A stretch of 64,000 bases of DNA from the NCBI GenBank assembly GCA_900095095.1, contig FMBT01000301.1, forward strand, positions 372,001-436,000. The letters run 5' to 3'. Below, piece by piece: positions 46,914 to 56,733 of the stretch (position 1 is the stretch's first letter; each line of letters opens with the position of its first letter). The DNA is from Fragilariopsis cylindrus CCMP1102. Lineage: Eukaryota; Bacillariophyta; Bacillariophyceae; Bacillariales; Bacillariaceae. The translations under genes were made by a program, and so were the position numbers. A model generated the notes under the pieces. It searched no databases and was not told the origin of the DNA. It saw only the letters and a program-made list of their open reading frames with translations.

Positions 46914-48851
46914 ATGACGACGACGACGACGACGACGACGAGACGAACGAAAACTGCTACGACTGCTGCTGCTGCTGGACGAGGGCGTAGTATTTCCTTT
47001 CTAAAAAAAGTTCCCATCATACAAGGACGATGCTTCTATTTTCTTCCTGTAGTATCATTATTATTACTGTCACTTCTATTACACGTACACGTACAAGTTG
47101 TATATGGTTTTAATGATGAATTATGTTCTAATGACTTTGAAAAGTACGTGTTATGTCACGCTATTAATGATACTATTGAACCACATGGTAGATCAATGAA
47201 ATTACAAAATAAAGATCTAACCTATTGTCCACACAAATGTCAAATCTGTAAACCGATAGATTATTTAGAAGACGACGACGATCAAATTGATCAACAAACA
47301 TTGAAAACATTTTATGAACATGTACATTGTGGATTAGATTATAATACAATACCAAATATATGGAATACAAATAGTAATAATAGTAATGATTCAATGAATC
47401 AAATGTATGAAAGAATTATCACTGATCCGAATTTAATATCCAGATATCGTCCAACGATATTATCACATCCAAAATCCTACGTTCCTGATAAAAACGTTGA
47501 CGTTGACGGTGTCAAAGAAGTCAATATCGATGAAAGTGGTAATGTTGGTATTGGACCATGGTTACTACAATTAGAAGATTTTTTTACCGAGGAAGAATGT
47601 GATGAAATGATACGACAAACTAAAATTGCTATCAATACTGATCCGAACGGTGATGGTAGTGGTTATGCATTCTTGGCTGGCAATGGCGACTATGACAATA
47701 ACGGTTACGACGATGGTTATGACGATGACGGTTACGACGATGACGTGGACGACGGTGATAATAATGATAATAATGAGAATGATATTGCTGCTGGTGTCTG
47801 TGAATCCACACAGGCCTGGTGTGATCCAGATCAATGTATGAAAGAACCCAAATTACAAAATGCCTGGATGAAAATTGAACATTTAGTTGATTTACCATTC
47901 CAGACACATACCGAACCAGTACATTTTATACAATACGTTCCTGGACAAAAATATGGTAGTCATACTGATTCAATACCAGAAGAATTTTATTCTATGACCG
48001 GACCACGGTTATTTACAATCTTATTTTATTTAAATGATATTAACGAAGACAATGGTGGTGAAACATGTTTTTCACAAATTATTAAAAAAAAGAATATAAT
48101 AGATAATAATAACAATAGCAATGATGATAATAATAGCAACGAAACTAATGATGATATAATATGTGTTCAACCGAAAAAGGGACGTGCATTAATATGGCCT
48201 AATGTCAGAATGAATAATAATGATGATGATGATGAAATTACAACCACAATATTATCGCCTGATAATGATGATGATAGTAGCACTAGCACTAAGAATAAGA
48301 ATAATAAAGTAGACAATAGAATTGAAATACCAGAAAATAGAACATGGCATGAAGCAAATCCGATAAAGGAGGGATATAAATATGCTGGAACTGTCTGGTA
48401 TCATTTACGTAATTTTACCTATGCCGAACAAATGGATTGTACTGACATCTATACCGATACTACAAATGATGATGGTAGTTCATCACGTCCCTACTACTTA
48501 GATGGATATGATGGTTATAATGATTATCATCCAATCACTGGTGAATGGTTATGGAAATATGGTGATGATGGCGATGATGATGATGGAAATAATAATAATT
48601 ATAATGATGATGATGATGAATTTTATGATGATGAGGAAGATGAATTTTATGATGACGATAACGATGAGGATGAAAATTTTGATAACGAGGAAGACGAGTT
48701 TTATGATGTCGAAGACAATGTCAATGACCAATATGAGGAGGACGACGAATATCTACTTACCGATGACGAAGATGACAAGGACTATAACGATCATAGATCA
48801 CCACTTGCTGATGACGACGATTATAACGATTCCGATCAGGAACAAGGTTGA
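46914..48851 (+). CDS. Prolyl 4-hydroxylase alpha-subunit-like protein with acidic tail
   Basis: Single exon, 645 residues. A Thr/Arg-rich head precedes a signal anchor (LPVVSLLLLSLLLHVHVQVVYG). A six-cysteine stretch, CSNDFEKYVLCHAIN...CPHKCQIC, looks ShKT-like. The 2-oxoglutarate/Fe(II) dioxygenase core carries the His-x-Asp pair in GQKYGSHTDS (H350, D352), LFTILFYLNDINEDNGGETCF, the distal His in TWHEANP (H479), and the 2-oxoglutarate-binding Lys in KYAGTVWYHL (K489), the correct spacing. The protein should hydroxylate prolines of secreted proteins in the ER or Golgi. Low-complexity Asn/Asp insertions interrupt the core at about residues 250-285 and 395-460. The last 110 residues are extremely Asp/Glu/Tyr-rich, unusual for the family. 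Confidence 0.9.
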   Translation: MTTTTTTTTRRTKTATTAAAAGRGRSISFLKKVPIIQGRCFYFLPVVSLLLLSLLLHVHVQVVYGFNDELCSNDFEKYVLCHAINDTIEPHGRSMKLQNKDLTYCPHKCQICKPIDYLEDDDDQIDQQTLKTFYEHVHCGLDYNTIPNIWNTNSNNSNDSMNQMYERIITDPNLISRYRPTILSHPKSYVPDKNVDVDGVKEVNIDESGNVGIGPWLLQLEDFFTEEECDEMIRQTKIAINTDPNGDGSGYAFLAGNGDYDNNGYDDGYDDDGYDDDVDDGDNNDNNENDIAAGVCESTQAWCDPDQCMKEPKLQNAWMKIEHLVDLPFQTHTEPVHFIQYVPGQKYGSHTDSIPEEFYSMTGPRLFTILFYLNDINEDNGGETCFSQIIKKKNIIDNNNNSNDDNNSNETNDDIICVQPKKGRALIWPNVRMNNNDDDDEITTTILSPDNDDDSSTSTKNKNNKVDNRIEIPENRTWHEANPIKEGYKYAGTVWYHLRNFTYAEQMDCTDIYTDTTNDDGSSSRPYYLDGYDGYNDYHPITGEWLWKYGDDGDDDDGNNNNYNDDDDEFYDDEEDEFYDDDNDEDENFDNEEDEFYDVEDNVNDQYEEDDEYLLTDDEDDKDYNDHRSPLADDDDYNDSDQEQG

Positions 48852-50095
48852 AGAATATATACGATTAGAAGAAGAACGTATAATATGAAACTATTATAAT
48901 CATTCTACATTTTCTTTCTTCCTTTTCTGCCCTCTCCATTCTTATTAATTAGCCATTGTTCTATATCCATGATTTGTATGAATACTATAAACAAGTACTC
49001 TAAGTGAACTGTAACTACATAGAGGACTGCAATATAATACTATGTACATCTGAATGAACGAGGGGCACCCTACTACTGCTTTAACACAACAAATTAAGAA
49101 ATATGATTAGTGTTAACACACAGCATGATTATATCGGATACTACTGTAGTTTAAATACGCTAGAATTGAACGAAGAAGATGCTCTAGCTACTTCCTCGAA
49201 GTTTGATGCTGTTGTTTGTTGGAAATCGAATAACATTTTTTTTTCTTTTCTGCGAAGCTGCTGACACCTACCTCGCTCGTCGTCTTGGGCTCAAGCATTT
49301 TATTCTTAGTATTACTGTTTTTGCACTACAATTTTTCTTTTAAACAGTAACTCTTTATTTTGCATGCATTCAATGCTTATTGGCGGGACGAATTTCATCG
49401 AATCAATATTACGACAGCAGGTAGTAGGTAGGCAACAACATAAATGTGATAATTTGAATTTGAACTTTCTTGAATTACAATCATTCCCTAGTCGCTCCCC
49501 TGCACATTTTCCGTTGCACGGAGGAAGTGCCACTGTAATTCTTCTTATTCATCTACTTACTCAAGAAATGTACAGTACTGTATGAAGAATATTTGATAAG
49601 AGAAAATGCTGAGTATTTTGAAATGGCGGCAACGACGAAGAAGAAGGAAAGAGAGAGAGAGAGAGAGAGAGAGTACGTTCACATTTTTCTGATCTGTATT
49701 TCATAATAAATCAGAATTAAAAAAAAATTACTAACTTACTGTAGCTACTTCCTCAGGCGAGCGCTAACTTTACCACGCGCAGAAGTTGTGAACCCACAAT
49801 AGGCCCAGTGAAGCGCGACTATGCACACGCCCAAAATAGGAAAAGAAGATTTGAAAAAGTAGATACCGTTATGAAAAATGAAAAGATGTTCCGCGCATGA
49901 AAGCAAAATACATAAGATCTCTTACATACTGTATTCAACAAACGATCAGTAAGAAGAAGAAGAAACCAAGCAACGATTCCGATAATTGTCCAACCATAAT
50001 AATATCGTAACATCGTAACGATAAGCACGTCGTCAGTATTGTGGATTTGTCAGTTGTCAGCTACCTGGTACCATACGGTATAAAAATTCAATAAA
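48852..50095. other. Spacer, no gene recognised
   Basis: It contains CTACTGTAGTTTAAATAC near 49142, a TTTCCGTTGCACGGAGG word near 49508 that resembles one near 56426, and an (AG)n tract at about 49649-49672. The 74-codon open frame near 49364 shows no domain. Confidence 0.5.
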
Positions 50096-51280
50096 ATGGC
50101 AGTAACAAAAGCAAATAATAGCAGCAGCAGCAGCAGCAGCAGTCGCCGTCCTCATCGTCCTCATCGTAGTCGTCGTAATCGCACAACAAGCACTGAATCT
50201 GAATCTGGCACCGGCTCTAGCTCTGACTCTGGTAGATCTTATTATCTTGCATTGAAATTAGTTGCAATAATTGGAATAGTATGTTATAGTTGCAGAAATT
50301 TATTGATGTCATATACAAATGATATCACGACGATGGGTCTTGAGCAACAGGCAAAGATTGATCTTCCACGTCCGATAGTAGGCAACAACATCAACATCAT
50401 CGATGATAAAAACAATTCCATCAATAGCAAAGACAATGTAACCTTACGTTCTTCATCTTCTTTGTCGTCAACAACGACAAACAGATCATCATCATTATCA
50501 TCATCATTGTTGCGTGATCCCACTCCCATGAATCAAGATCAACCTATCCCTGATGCATTTGTGTACACCAAGGAACTCTATCCTTTTATATCAAAAGGTA
50601 CTACGCCCGATGATAATGATAACAGGAAGAAGAAGAAGAAGAAAAAGAAAAAGAACACTAAACAAAATATCCTCCAAAATACTACCAACAGTAGCACAAT
50701 AGTCATGAACCCGGAGGTCTATGGGCAGTTGACAAACCAGATCTTCCGAATCAAACAAGCAAGAAAACCCCTACTGATAATGATTAATTCCCACCCATGT
50801 GCCGGCAAAAGTTTTTTCATACACAATCACACAGAAAAATTCATGGGATGTAACTTACTCGATCATGACCAGCTCAACCAAAAGAAATATCCAGGGGCAA
50901 CGCCTGACAGTTCATATCTAATGCGAATTCAGCAGGACAATGTAATTAAAGGAATAGTGACAAACAATACTGCGCTATTGGGAAGTAGCGCTATTGGGAA
51001 GTTGGCCAAAAAGGAGAAGTATGATGATGTTATTTATATTCACGTGATCACACCACTGACAGTAGTAGAGCGAAATCTCAAGGGCCGCCTAGAAGAGGGA
51101 GAGAGAATAGGTAGATGGTCTAAATTAGAGGAGGTGATCAAAAGAAGACAAAAATCATTATTTTTTGCAATAAAAGATGAGGTGCTTGTGGAACCGTTAT
51201 TTGCGACATTTCAGGAGGGACTGGAATTTTGTATCAACACCTACAACACTTACAACAACACTGATGACATGTACATTTAA
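50096..51280 (+). CDS. Membrane-anchored P-loop NTPase, kinase-like
   Basis: Single exon, 394 residues. A Ser/Arg-rich head (SRRPHRPHRSRRNR) precedes a TM helix at about 50-68 (YLALKLVAIIGIVCYSC). A Ser/Asn-rich stem and a nine-lysine run follow. From about residue 222 a globular domain begins, with a Walker-A-like loop INSHPCAGKSFF at about 231-242 after a beta strand LLIMI. LLDHDQLNQKKYPG and a strand VIYIHVITPLTVVERNL with flanking Arg/Lys follow (GRLEEGERIGRWSKLEE), resembling the lid of small nucleotide or metabolite kinases. Type II topology suggests the domain faces the secretory lumen. The substrate is unknown. The domain is intact and I see no broken codon. Confidence 0.75.
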   Translation: MAVTKANNSSSSSSSSRRPHRPHRSRRNRTTSTESESGTGSSSDSGRSYYLALKLVAIIGIVCYSCRNLLMSYTNDITTMGLEQQAKIDLPRPIVGNNINIIDDKNNSINSKDNVTLRSSSSLSSTTTNRSSSLSSSLLRDPTPMNQDQPIPDAFVYTKELYPFISKGTTPDDNDNRKKKKKKKKKNTKQNILQNTTNSSTIVMNPEVYGQLTNQIFRIKQARKPLLIMINSHPCAGKSFFIHNHTEKFMGCNLLDHDQLNQKKYPGATPDSSYLMRIQQDNVIKGIVTNNTALLGSSAIGKLAKKEKYDDVIYIHVITPLTVVERNLKGRLEEGERIGRWSKLEEVIKRRQKSLFFAIKDEVLVEPLFATFQEGLEFCINTYNTYNNTDDMYI

Positions 51281-51381
51281 ATGCAAGATTAATAGAGGTA
51301 AGCCTAAACTTCTATTCAATAGTAGTATAATTTATTCCATTGTCTACGTATTATATCATTAACGAATGCTTATAAGATCCG

Positions 51382-52307
51382 AGTAATAACAGTGACGGTG
51401 ACGAAGACATCAATGATGATGACGACGAAGATGATGATGAAGGCACACACCCGCCACATCAGTTTTCGTACGAAAGCAGCAGCAGAAGTAACAGCAGTCA
51501 AAAAAGAAGGAATGATCTTTCAATACCATATTCTTCTTCAGAAATATACATTCTTCGACAGCGAATTATTTAAACATGCATTAACATGGGCGGTAACATC
51601 AACAACAAAAATTGATAGCGAATTTTCGGATCAAGATGGTAATAATAATAAAGCAAATAATTCTCCAACAACTGCTGGCACTGCCGACGAATCATACCTA
51701 TATGATGAATATTACAACAACAACAACAGCAACAGCAACAATAGTGAAAATCGTTACCTTCAAAAAACAATCCGATTGGCTGGTAAAGTTTCTACTGCAA
51801 TTGGAGAAGATAGTATCCATGGTAACAACTCTCATCGTTCTTCAAGAAGAAATATTACAGGTCAAGGAAGTTTATCGAATAGTATCCAATTAAGTCAACT
51901 CGTTGTGAACAACATTAATAAAGGGCAACAACCAGAATCGAGTATATAGATAGATGATTTCACTATTGATCGTATATACGGTAATGATCATGTCGATTGT
52001 GCATACGACGATGATGATGCAGCATTAGTTAGTTGTATGGAGGGGGATGATTATTACTGCCAGCAAAGCGATAGTTAAACGTGGTTTGATATGGACGGTA
52101 GGTGGAGTTGGACTAGCTGCATTATTGGGATTGGTTATAAAGTGTTTCAATCGTGGTAGCGATGAAGATGAAGTCGATAATATTGGTGCAGTTGTTAATA
52201 ATATTACTGATGGAGGAGGAGAAGGAGGAGAAGGAGAAGGAAGAGTTGGTGGTGGTCCGACTGAAACAGAACAGCTTCCAGCGGGAGGTAGCAGTATAAG
52301 CCGGTAG
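51382..52307 (+). pseudogene. Multi-frame coding remnant or unresolved multi-exon gene
   Basis: Three stretches look like coding sequence but lie in different frames. First, about 51382-51572 reads acidic SNNSDGDEDINDDDDEDDDE and SYESSSRSNSS. Second, about 51540-51949 reads FFDSELFKHALTWAV, YNNNNSNSNNSENRY and RLAGKVSTAIGED, ends at TAG, and continues in the same frame with DDFTIDRIYGNDHVDCAYDD. Third, 52047-52307 reads KAIVKRGLIWTVGGVGLAAL (one TM helix) and a Gly/Glu tail. No ATG precedes the first stretch and no clean GT/AG pairs join them. Either this is a host pseudogene with about three breaks, or exons whose junctions I cannot place. Confidence 0.45.
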
Positions 52308-53204
52308 TTTACGATTCATTCATTCGTTTGTATTTTCGAGTCTCAACAAAATTCCATTGAGACCGTGTGGAAAAGATCCTCAGGATGACAATGTCAATGC
52401 AATAAAGTTTGTCCTACAGCAGAAGAAAGGCGGTTGACCAGAATGAGAAAGTATTAACAAGGACAGATATGACGACGAAAAAACGAATTACAGCCAAGTA
52501 GTCAAACAAATTTCGCATACCGTAGATCGTTTCTTATTATTTCTTTAGAAAAATAATTGTATTTCTTTATTTGTGTATGTAGCACTAAGTTAAATTAAAT
52601 TGATTTAAATTAAATTGAATGAAAAACTATATGTTCTGCTCCTGATTTTCTTATTATTCCATCTTTTTTTCTTCCCCCCCCCCCCCCCCCGGTTCGAACC
52701 GCGATCTTTTACTCATCTTCTATTCGAACTCAAGTAGATTCTGCTTATAGGCGATGTACCGTAGCCTACAGGTACAGTAGTATGGTGAAAAAAAAACGTT
52801 CGCTAATGTATTCACATCCTACAAAAGTTTAAATTTGATTTAATTTATCGTTTTCTTTATTTATTTTAGAATTCTTTCATTTTATTTTTTTACTAAAGTA
52901 TTCTCTTCTTATGCATATTATCGATCTTCATTCGTGTTGTCGATCGGCGGGTAGGTAGGCAGGCAGACACACATCGCCATTATACGACTACCTACTCATC
53001 ATGAACGCACACATTCATTTCTTCCTTCTTTTTCTTGCGTCACATCAATTTATTTTCAGATACAAATATTACCGGATTTGCGTTGTCTATTCATTTCATT
53101 TCACTTCATTCCACAAATTGAAATTTCATTCCTTCACAACGAACTCCGTCCAATTGTACTTGGTACTTTATTGTTTGTTTTGTTTCTTCTAATTTTGTTT
53201 TTTA
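52308..53204. other. Spacer, no gene recognised
   Basis: AT-rich spacer with a poly-C run at about 52675-52691, directly followed by GGTTCGAACCGCGATCTTTT. It also has TAAATTAAATTGATTTAAAT repeats near 52590 and GGTAGGTAGGCAGGCAG near 52950. Nothing codes convincingly. Confidence 0.5.
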
Positions 53205-54417
53205 TTAATCATTAAAATATGGATTCGAATTATTTGGATCTTCATAATATATATCATCATCATCATCACTATCCATTTGATTTGTTTGTGATTGTTGTTG
53301 TTGTTGTGCATACCCATACATTCCACCACCACCACCTTGTCCTTGTTGTCCTCCTTGTTGTTGTCTTTGCTGTTGTTGTTGTTTATTACTATAATAGGTC
53401 GAGGAACACCGTACAATCGCTTTCCCCACCCGACCAATCCAATCATCTTTTTCTTGTTCGGTATCCGCATATAATAAATACGTAATTTCTGGTGTGGAGA
53501 TTTCAAACGAATTTCGTTTTCGTGATTTTAAATCTGCAGATTTGACGGTCGTACATAGTGCTAAATCAATCATCCCATGTGGACTGGAATAGTCATTGGA
53601 ACAATAAAATAAATTCGATCCTTTTAATAAAAAATAACGTCGACGCCAATCCTAATATGTAATGTAAGTACGGTAGTTTGATAATATGTTTAAGAAGAAT
53701 AGAAAGAAATTAATTGCGTGAGATAGAGATTTTTTACTTAGAGAAAGAGAGAGAGAGAGAGGATTGACTTGACTTGACTCGACTCGACGCAACAGTAACA
53801 AGACACCGAAGAGGAACCGTTCTGCGAAAGACAAGACAAAGACAAGAATAAAATACAATTGACGAAACAAACACGATTCAAATGAAACGATAAGGTGTAT
53901 ACATATTATTATACTGTAACAGTAACTGTGCACGTACCTTTAACCACATTGATTGTTTTGTTAAGAAACCTTCATATTCTGGTTGATCGGTATCATATAT
54001 AATGTTTGTATTGGGATCCACATAGGGTGGACGTGATAATTGTGTACGATTACTACTACTTGTATTATTTGTATTTGTAGTGCTGCTGAGAGGATTATTC
54101 GTACTATTTGCATTTACTTGGGATTGAGTTTGACGTGGTTGCTGCAGTTGCGGTTGAAAATCAGAAAGTCGTGGTTGTTGTTGTCGTTGTTGTTGCTCCT
54201 GCTGTTGTTGTTGCGGTTGCATTTGGGGCTGCTGCATTTGCGGTTGTTGCATCTGCGGTTGCTGATGTTGTTGCATTTGCGGTTGCTGCTGCTGCTGAGA
54301 TTGCAGTTGCGGTTGCTGTTGTTGCGGTTGTTGCATCTGGGGTTGCTGCTGATATACTTGAGAAGTAGCTTGAGGAGCTTGTGGAGGAGGAGCTCGTGGC
54401 ATAGGAGAAGAATTCAT
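53205..54417 (-). CDS. PH-domain protein with Gln-rich N-terminus, 2 exons
   Basis: Exon 1 is 54417-53938 and exon 2 is 53651-53205, joined by a GTACGT donor and TATTAG acceptor in phase 0, giving 308 residues. Residues 1 to about 110 are Pro/Gln-rich (QMQQPQMQQPQMQ). The pleckstrin-homology domain spans about 145-255. It starts EYEGFLTKQSMWLK, continues across the intron as DWRRRYFLLKGSNLFYC, has a KSRKRNSFEISTPE strand pair, and ends with the invariant-Trp helix EKDDWIGRVGKAIV. Basic residues in the first loop could bind phosphoinositides. The tail is Gln/Gly-rich and ends in DDDDDIYYEDPNNSNPYFND. A membrane-associated adaptor is inferred; the partner is unknown. Confidence 0.9.
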
Positions 54418-54721
54418 AATTGGACGATCGAATCAATCGGGTTGCTTGTGTTGTTAGTTTACTTCGAAGTAGTTTAGATTCTTTGTGCTTCTCGTGTCTT
54501 TTTGTGTTTTTTATTGTGTTGTTGTTGTAAGTTGCGGATTGCAAAGAAGGGCGGAAAGAGAGGAAGAATGACCCACACCACGCGGCAATAAGCAATATAA
54601 TAACAAGCAAGCATCATCATGGAAGAAAAATGAATTTACTACCGTATTTCTAGGGTTTGGAAATTTCACTAGTTGCCTAAGCAGGTGAAACTTTCAACAT
54701 GAAATTTCGTGAAGTTTCCAT
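54418..54721. other. Spacer between the PH gene and the transposon
   Basis: Short 5' region of the PH-domain gene followed by sequence flanking the inverted-repeat element. Nothing else recognised. Confidence 0.5.
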
Positions 54722-54724
54722 AGT

Positions 54725-54789
54725 GAGGTTGCCTCAAAGACGTTCGATTGAGTCGTTATTTGACTCAACTTTTATTTGAGGCACGTGCA
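54725..54789 (+). repeat. Left terminal inverted repeat
   Basis: Begins GAGGTTGCCTCAAAGACG and ends TTTGAGGCACGTGCA. It pairs with 55998-56062. Subterminal GAGGCA/TGCCTC words continue inward. Confidence 0.9.
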
Positions 54790-55062
54790 TCAAATTCTTG
54801 TTTTGAATCCGTTAAGAAAAAAATTCAGGCACGTGTCAAGATTGAGGGAAGTAACTGCCTCAATATTTTTAAGAGGTGCCTTAAAAATAAATTCAGGTAA
54901 GCCCGTGCCTCAATTTAAAAATTGAGCTAAGTAGCTGCCTCAAATATATATATGCCAATTTTATCGTTACAAAAATTGATGTCATATTAGCCAATCAAAA
55001 AGTACATGACGACACACTTTTCCCAGGTTCACTTTTTAAATCACTGACACACATACTTGTTA

Positions 55063-55495
55063 CTACATACCGTTAAAATGAACAGCAGAAGCTTTAGCTG
55101 GAGCTTTAGCTGGAGCTTTAGCTGGAGATTCAGTTTCACTTTCAGGATCAAAATCAGGATCTTGGATAGGCGAAGGTATGTCAGCTGCAAATAAGAAAGC
55201 AAAATAATATTAGATGTAGAAAGAAGAATGGAAGAAAGCAAAATATTTATTAGATGTAGAAAGAAGTTATCGACTCACCTCGACGGCGGCCTTGTAGTGC
55301 TTGTGATCTCATGTAATCGGCAGCTTTAGATCTAAATTGAGCACGGAATCTTAAGATTGATATTTTGTTTTCAACAAATACGGGAGACAAATCAAATACA
55401 GGGTCGATTTTATCTGTTGCTAAAGCCTTTGGAGATACAGTTCCATCCTCCCAAAGCTTGGCTAGAGCAGCTGTGCAATGTTTGTTCCACGGCAT
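55063..55495 (-). CDS. Small spliced protein inside the transposon, unknown family
   Basis: Exon 1 is 55495-55279 and exon 2 is 55184-55063, joined by a GTGAGT donor and TTTGCAG acceptor to give 112 residues. Residues 1-73 form an ordered-looking domain: MPWNKHCTAALAKLWEDG, PVFDLSPVFVENK, ILRFRAQFRSKAADYMRSQA. The spacing of Trp, Leu and basic/aromatic residues is reminiscent of small helical DNA-binding folds such as Myb/SANT, but no signature is met. The rest is DIPSPIQDPDFDPESETES and three PAKA repeats. A second possible donor, GTATGT, at the 3' end could extend it by a further exon. It may be a transposon accessory protein or a captured host exon. Confidence 0.6.
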
Positions 55496-55997
55496 GATGA
55501 AAACTTACTTTAGCTGTTCTGAGTAGTAATTATGAGATGTATTGATCATTCAAAAATACGTTCTCCCAAGTGATTATATTAGTACAAGAAACCCAAATTG
55601 GAACTTTGTTTTGGATTGAAAATTTGACCTGCCGAATTCGTTGCACCGGCAATGGCAAAATAAGAGTCGTGTCGGTCTAAACCGCCAAAAATATCCACCA
55701 TTGCTGTTGTGGGAACGGATAGTAGATGGGAACGTTCTTGACAAGACTTGTATATGTGTTGTTGTTGAGGCTGTTATGTATTGCTTTGTAATTTATTTCA
55801 AAAGAATAAGTTCACTTTTTTGTGAGCGAGGCGAGAAAAAAATTGAGGCACGGCCGTTTTATTTTCGTTTTTAATCGCGTAAAAAGTACACACAAAAATA
55901 TTTCAGGCACCTGCCAACTTTGAGGCAGTTACTTACCTTTATTTTTAGGCGAGCTGCCGTAAAAAAAAATTCAGGCAGATACTTAACTCAATTTTTT

Positions 55998-56062
55998 TGC
56001 ACGTGCCTCAAAAAAAAATTGAGTCACAAATTGACTCAATCGAACGTCTTTGAGGCAACCTC
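55998..56062 (-). repeat. Right terminal inverted repeat
   Basis: Reverse complement of 54725-54789 with about six mismatches, all in its inner half. It ends GTCTTTGAGGCAACCTC, followed by AGT. Confidence 0.9.
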
Positions 56063-56733
56063 AGTAGGAATGTAACTCATGACACATTTTTTTCCATTCA
56101 CTAATTGAAAGTTTTACGTCAAGTTCCTGGGACTCAACTACTCGTTACTCGAATTGCAAGTATGTTCGCGCTAGGATTTAATTGAAAATCGGAAACACTA
56201 GTAAAACTATCCATCATTCAATTGTGTGCAACTCTATCAATAAAGAATATCTTTCAAAATTTGAAGGTTCCATCTGAACTATTATTCTACAGAGATTTCA
56301 TATATCAACATCCTGAAGTTTTATATTTCCTTCTGAAATAGGGATCCTGATAGACTAAATTAGCATTGTGAAATGCACATTGAAAAAATCAAGATTGACC
56401 TCAACCGATAGCCCACGCGACACTTTCCGGTGCACGGAGGTAGTACTGAACCACTTCTAAGTGAAGCGCATGCTACTAGCAGCTCGCACCTAATAACGCG
56501 CACCTGAGAGCGCGAAGTTCGTTCTTCTTCTTTGAAAGAGAAGATCTGGAATATTTCACAAATCGCGAAAAATTCTTCTGCTTAGTAGTTCTTCTTCTTC
56601 TTTGAAAGAGAAGATCTGTTACGGTGTATTGTTTTCGGTTTACCCTTTCTTTTGTTCTGTTGGTCCTTTTCGTTTTCTTTTCTTTCCTTTCTAAAGATTA
56701 TTAATAAGTTAGTGATGAGCAATCATCGTCAAG
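56063..56733. other. 5' region of the GT32-like gene
   Basis: No ORF of note. A 27-bp direct repeat (TTCTTCTTCTTTGAAAGAG then AAGATCTG) occurs at 56522-56548 and 56592-56618, 70 bp apart, in the presumed promoter. TTTCCGGTGCACGGAGG near 56426 resembles a word near 49508. Confidence 0.65.

Larger units (their letters stand above)
54725..56062. mobile_element. Inverted-repeat DNA transposon, 1338 bp, with a small internal gene
   Basis: The ends GAGGTTGCCTCAAAGACG and its reverse complement form terminal inverted repeats of 65 bp (54725-54789 and 55998-56062). The outer 30 bp are identical and about 59 of 65 match. AGT at 54722-54724 and 56063-56065 may be a 3-bp target duplication. Inside the ends many copies of TGCCTCAA/TTGAGGCA in both orientations extend to about 54950 and from about 55845, like transposase-binding subterminal repeats. 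No transposase frame is seen, so the element is probably non-autonomous. A 3-bp duplication would fit the PIF/Harbinger or CACTA groups, but the end sequence is not a known signature I recognise. The near-perfect outer ends suggest it is young. Confidence 0.88.

Noticed and set aside
49364-49585. Open frame of 74 codons after the prolyl hydroxylase gene
   Set aside because: No domain, no homologous-looking blocks, and composition like the spacer.
52675-52708. tRNA-like T-arm word GGTTCGAACC after a poly-C run
   Set aside because: The B-box-like word is followed by TTTT, but no D arm, anticodon arm or acceptor stem can be built on either strand.
55641-55874. Plus-strand open frame inside the transposon
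   Set aside because: It overlaps the upstream side of the minus-strand gene and the subterminal repeats, and shows no transposase motif.
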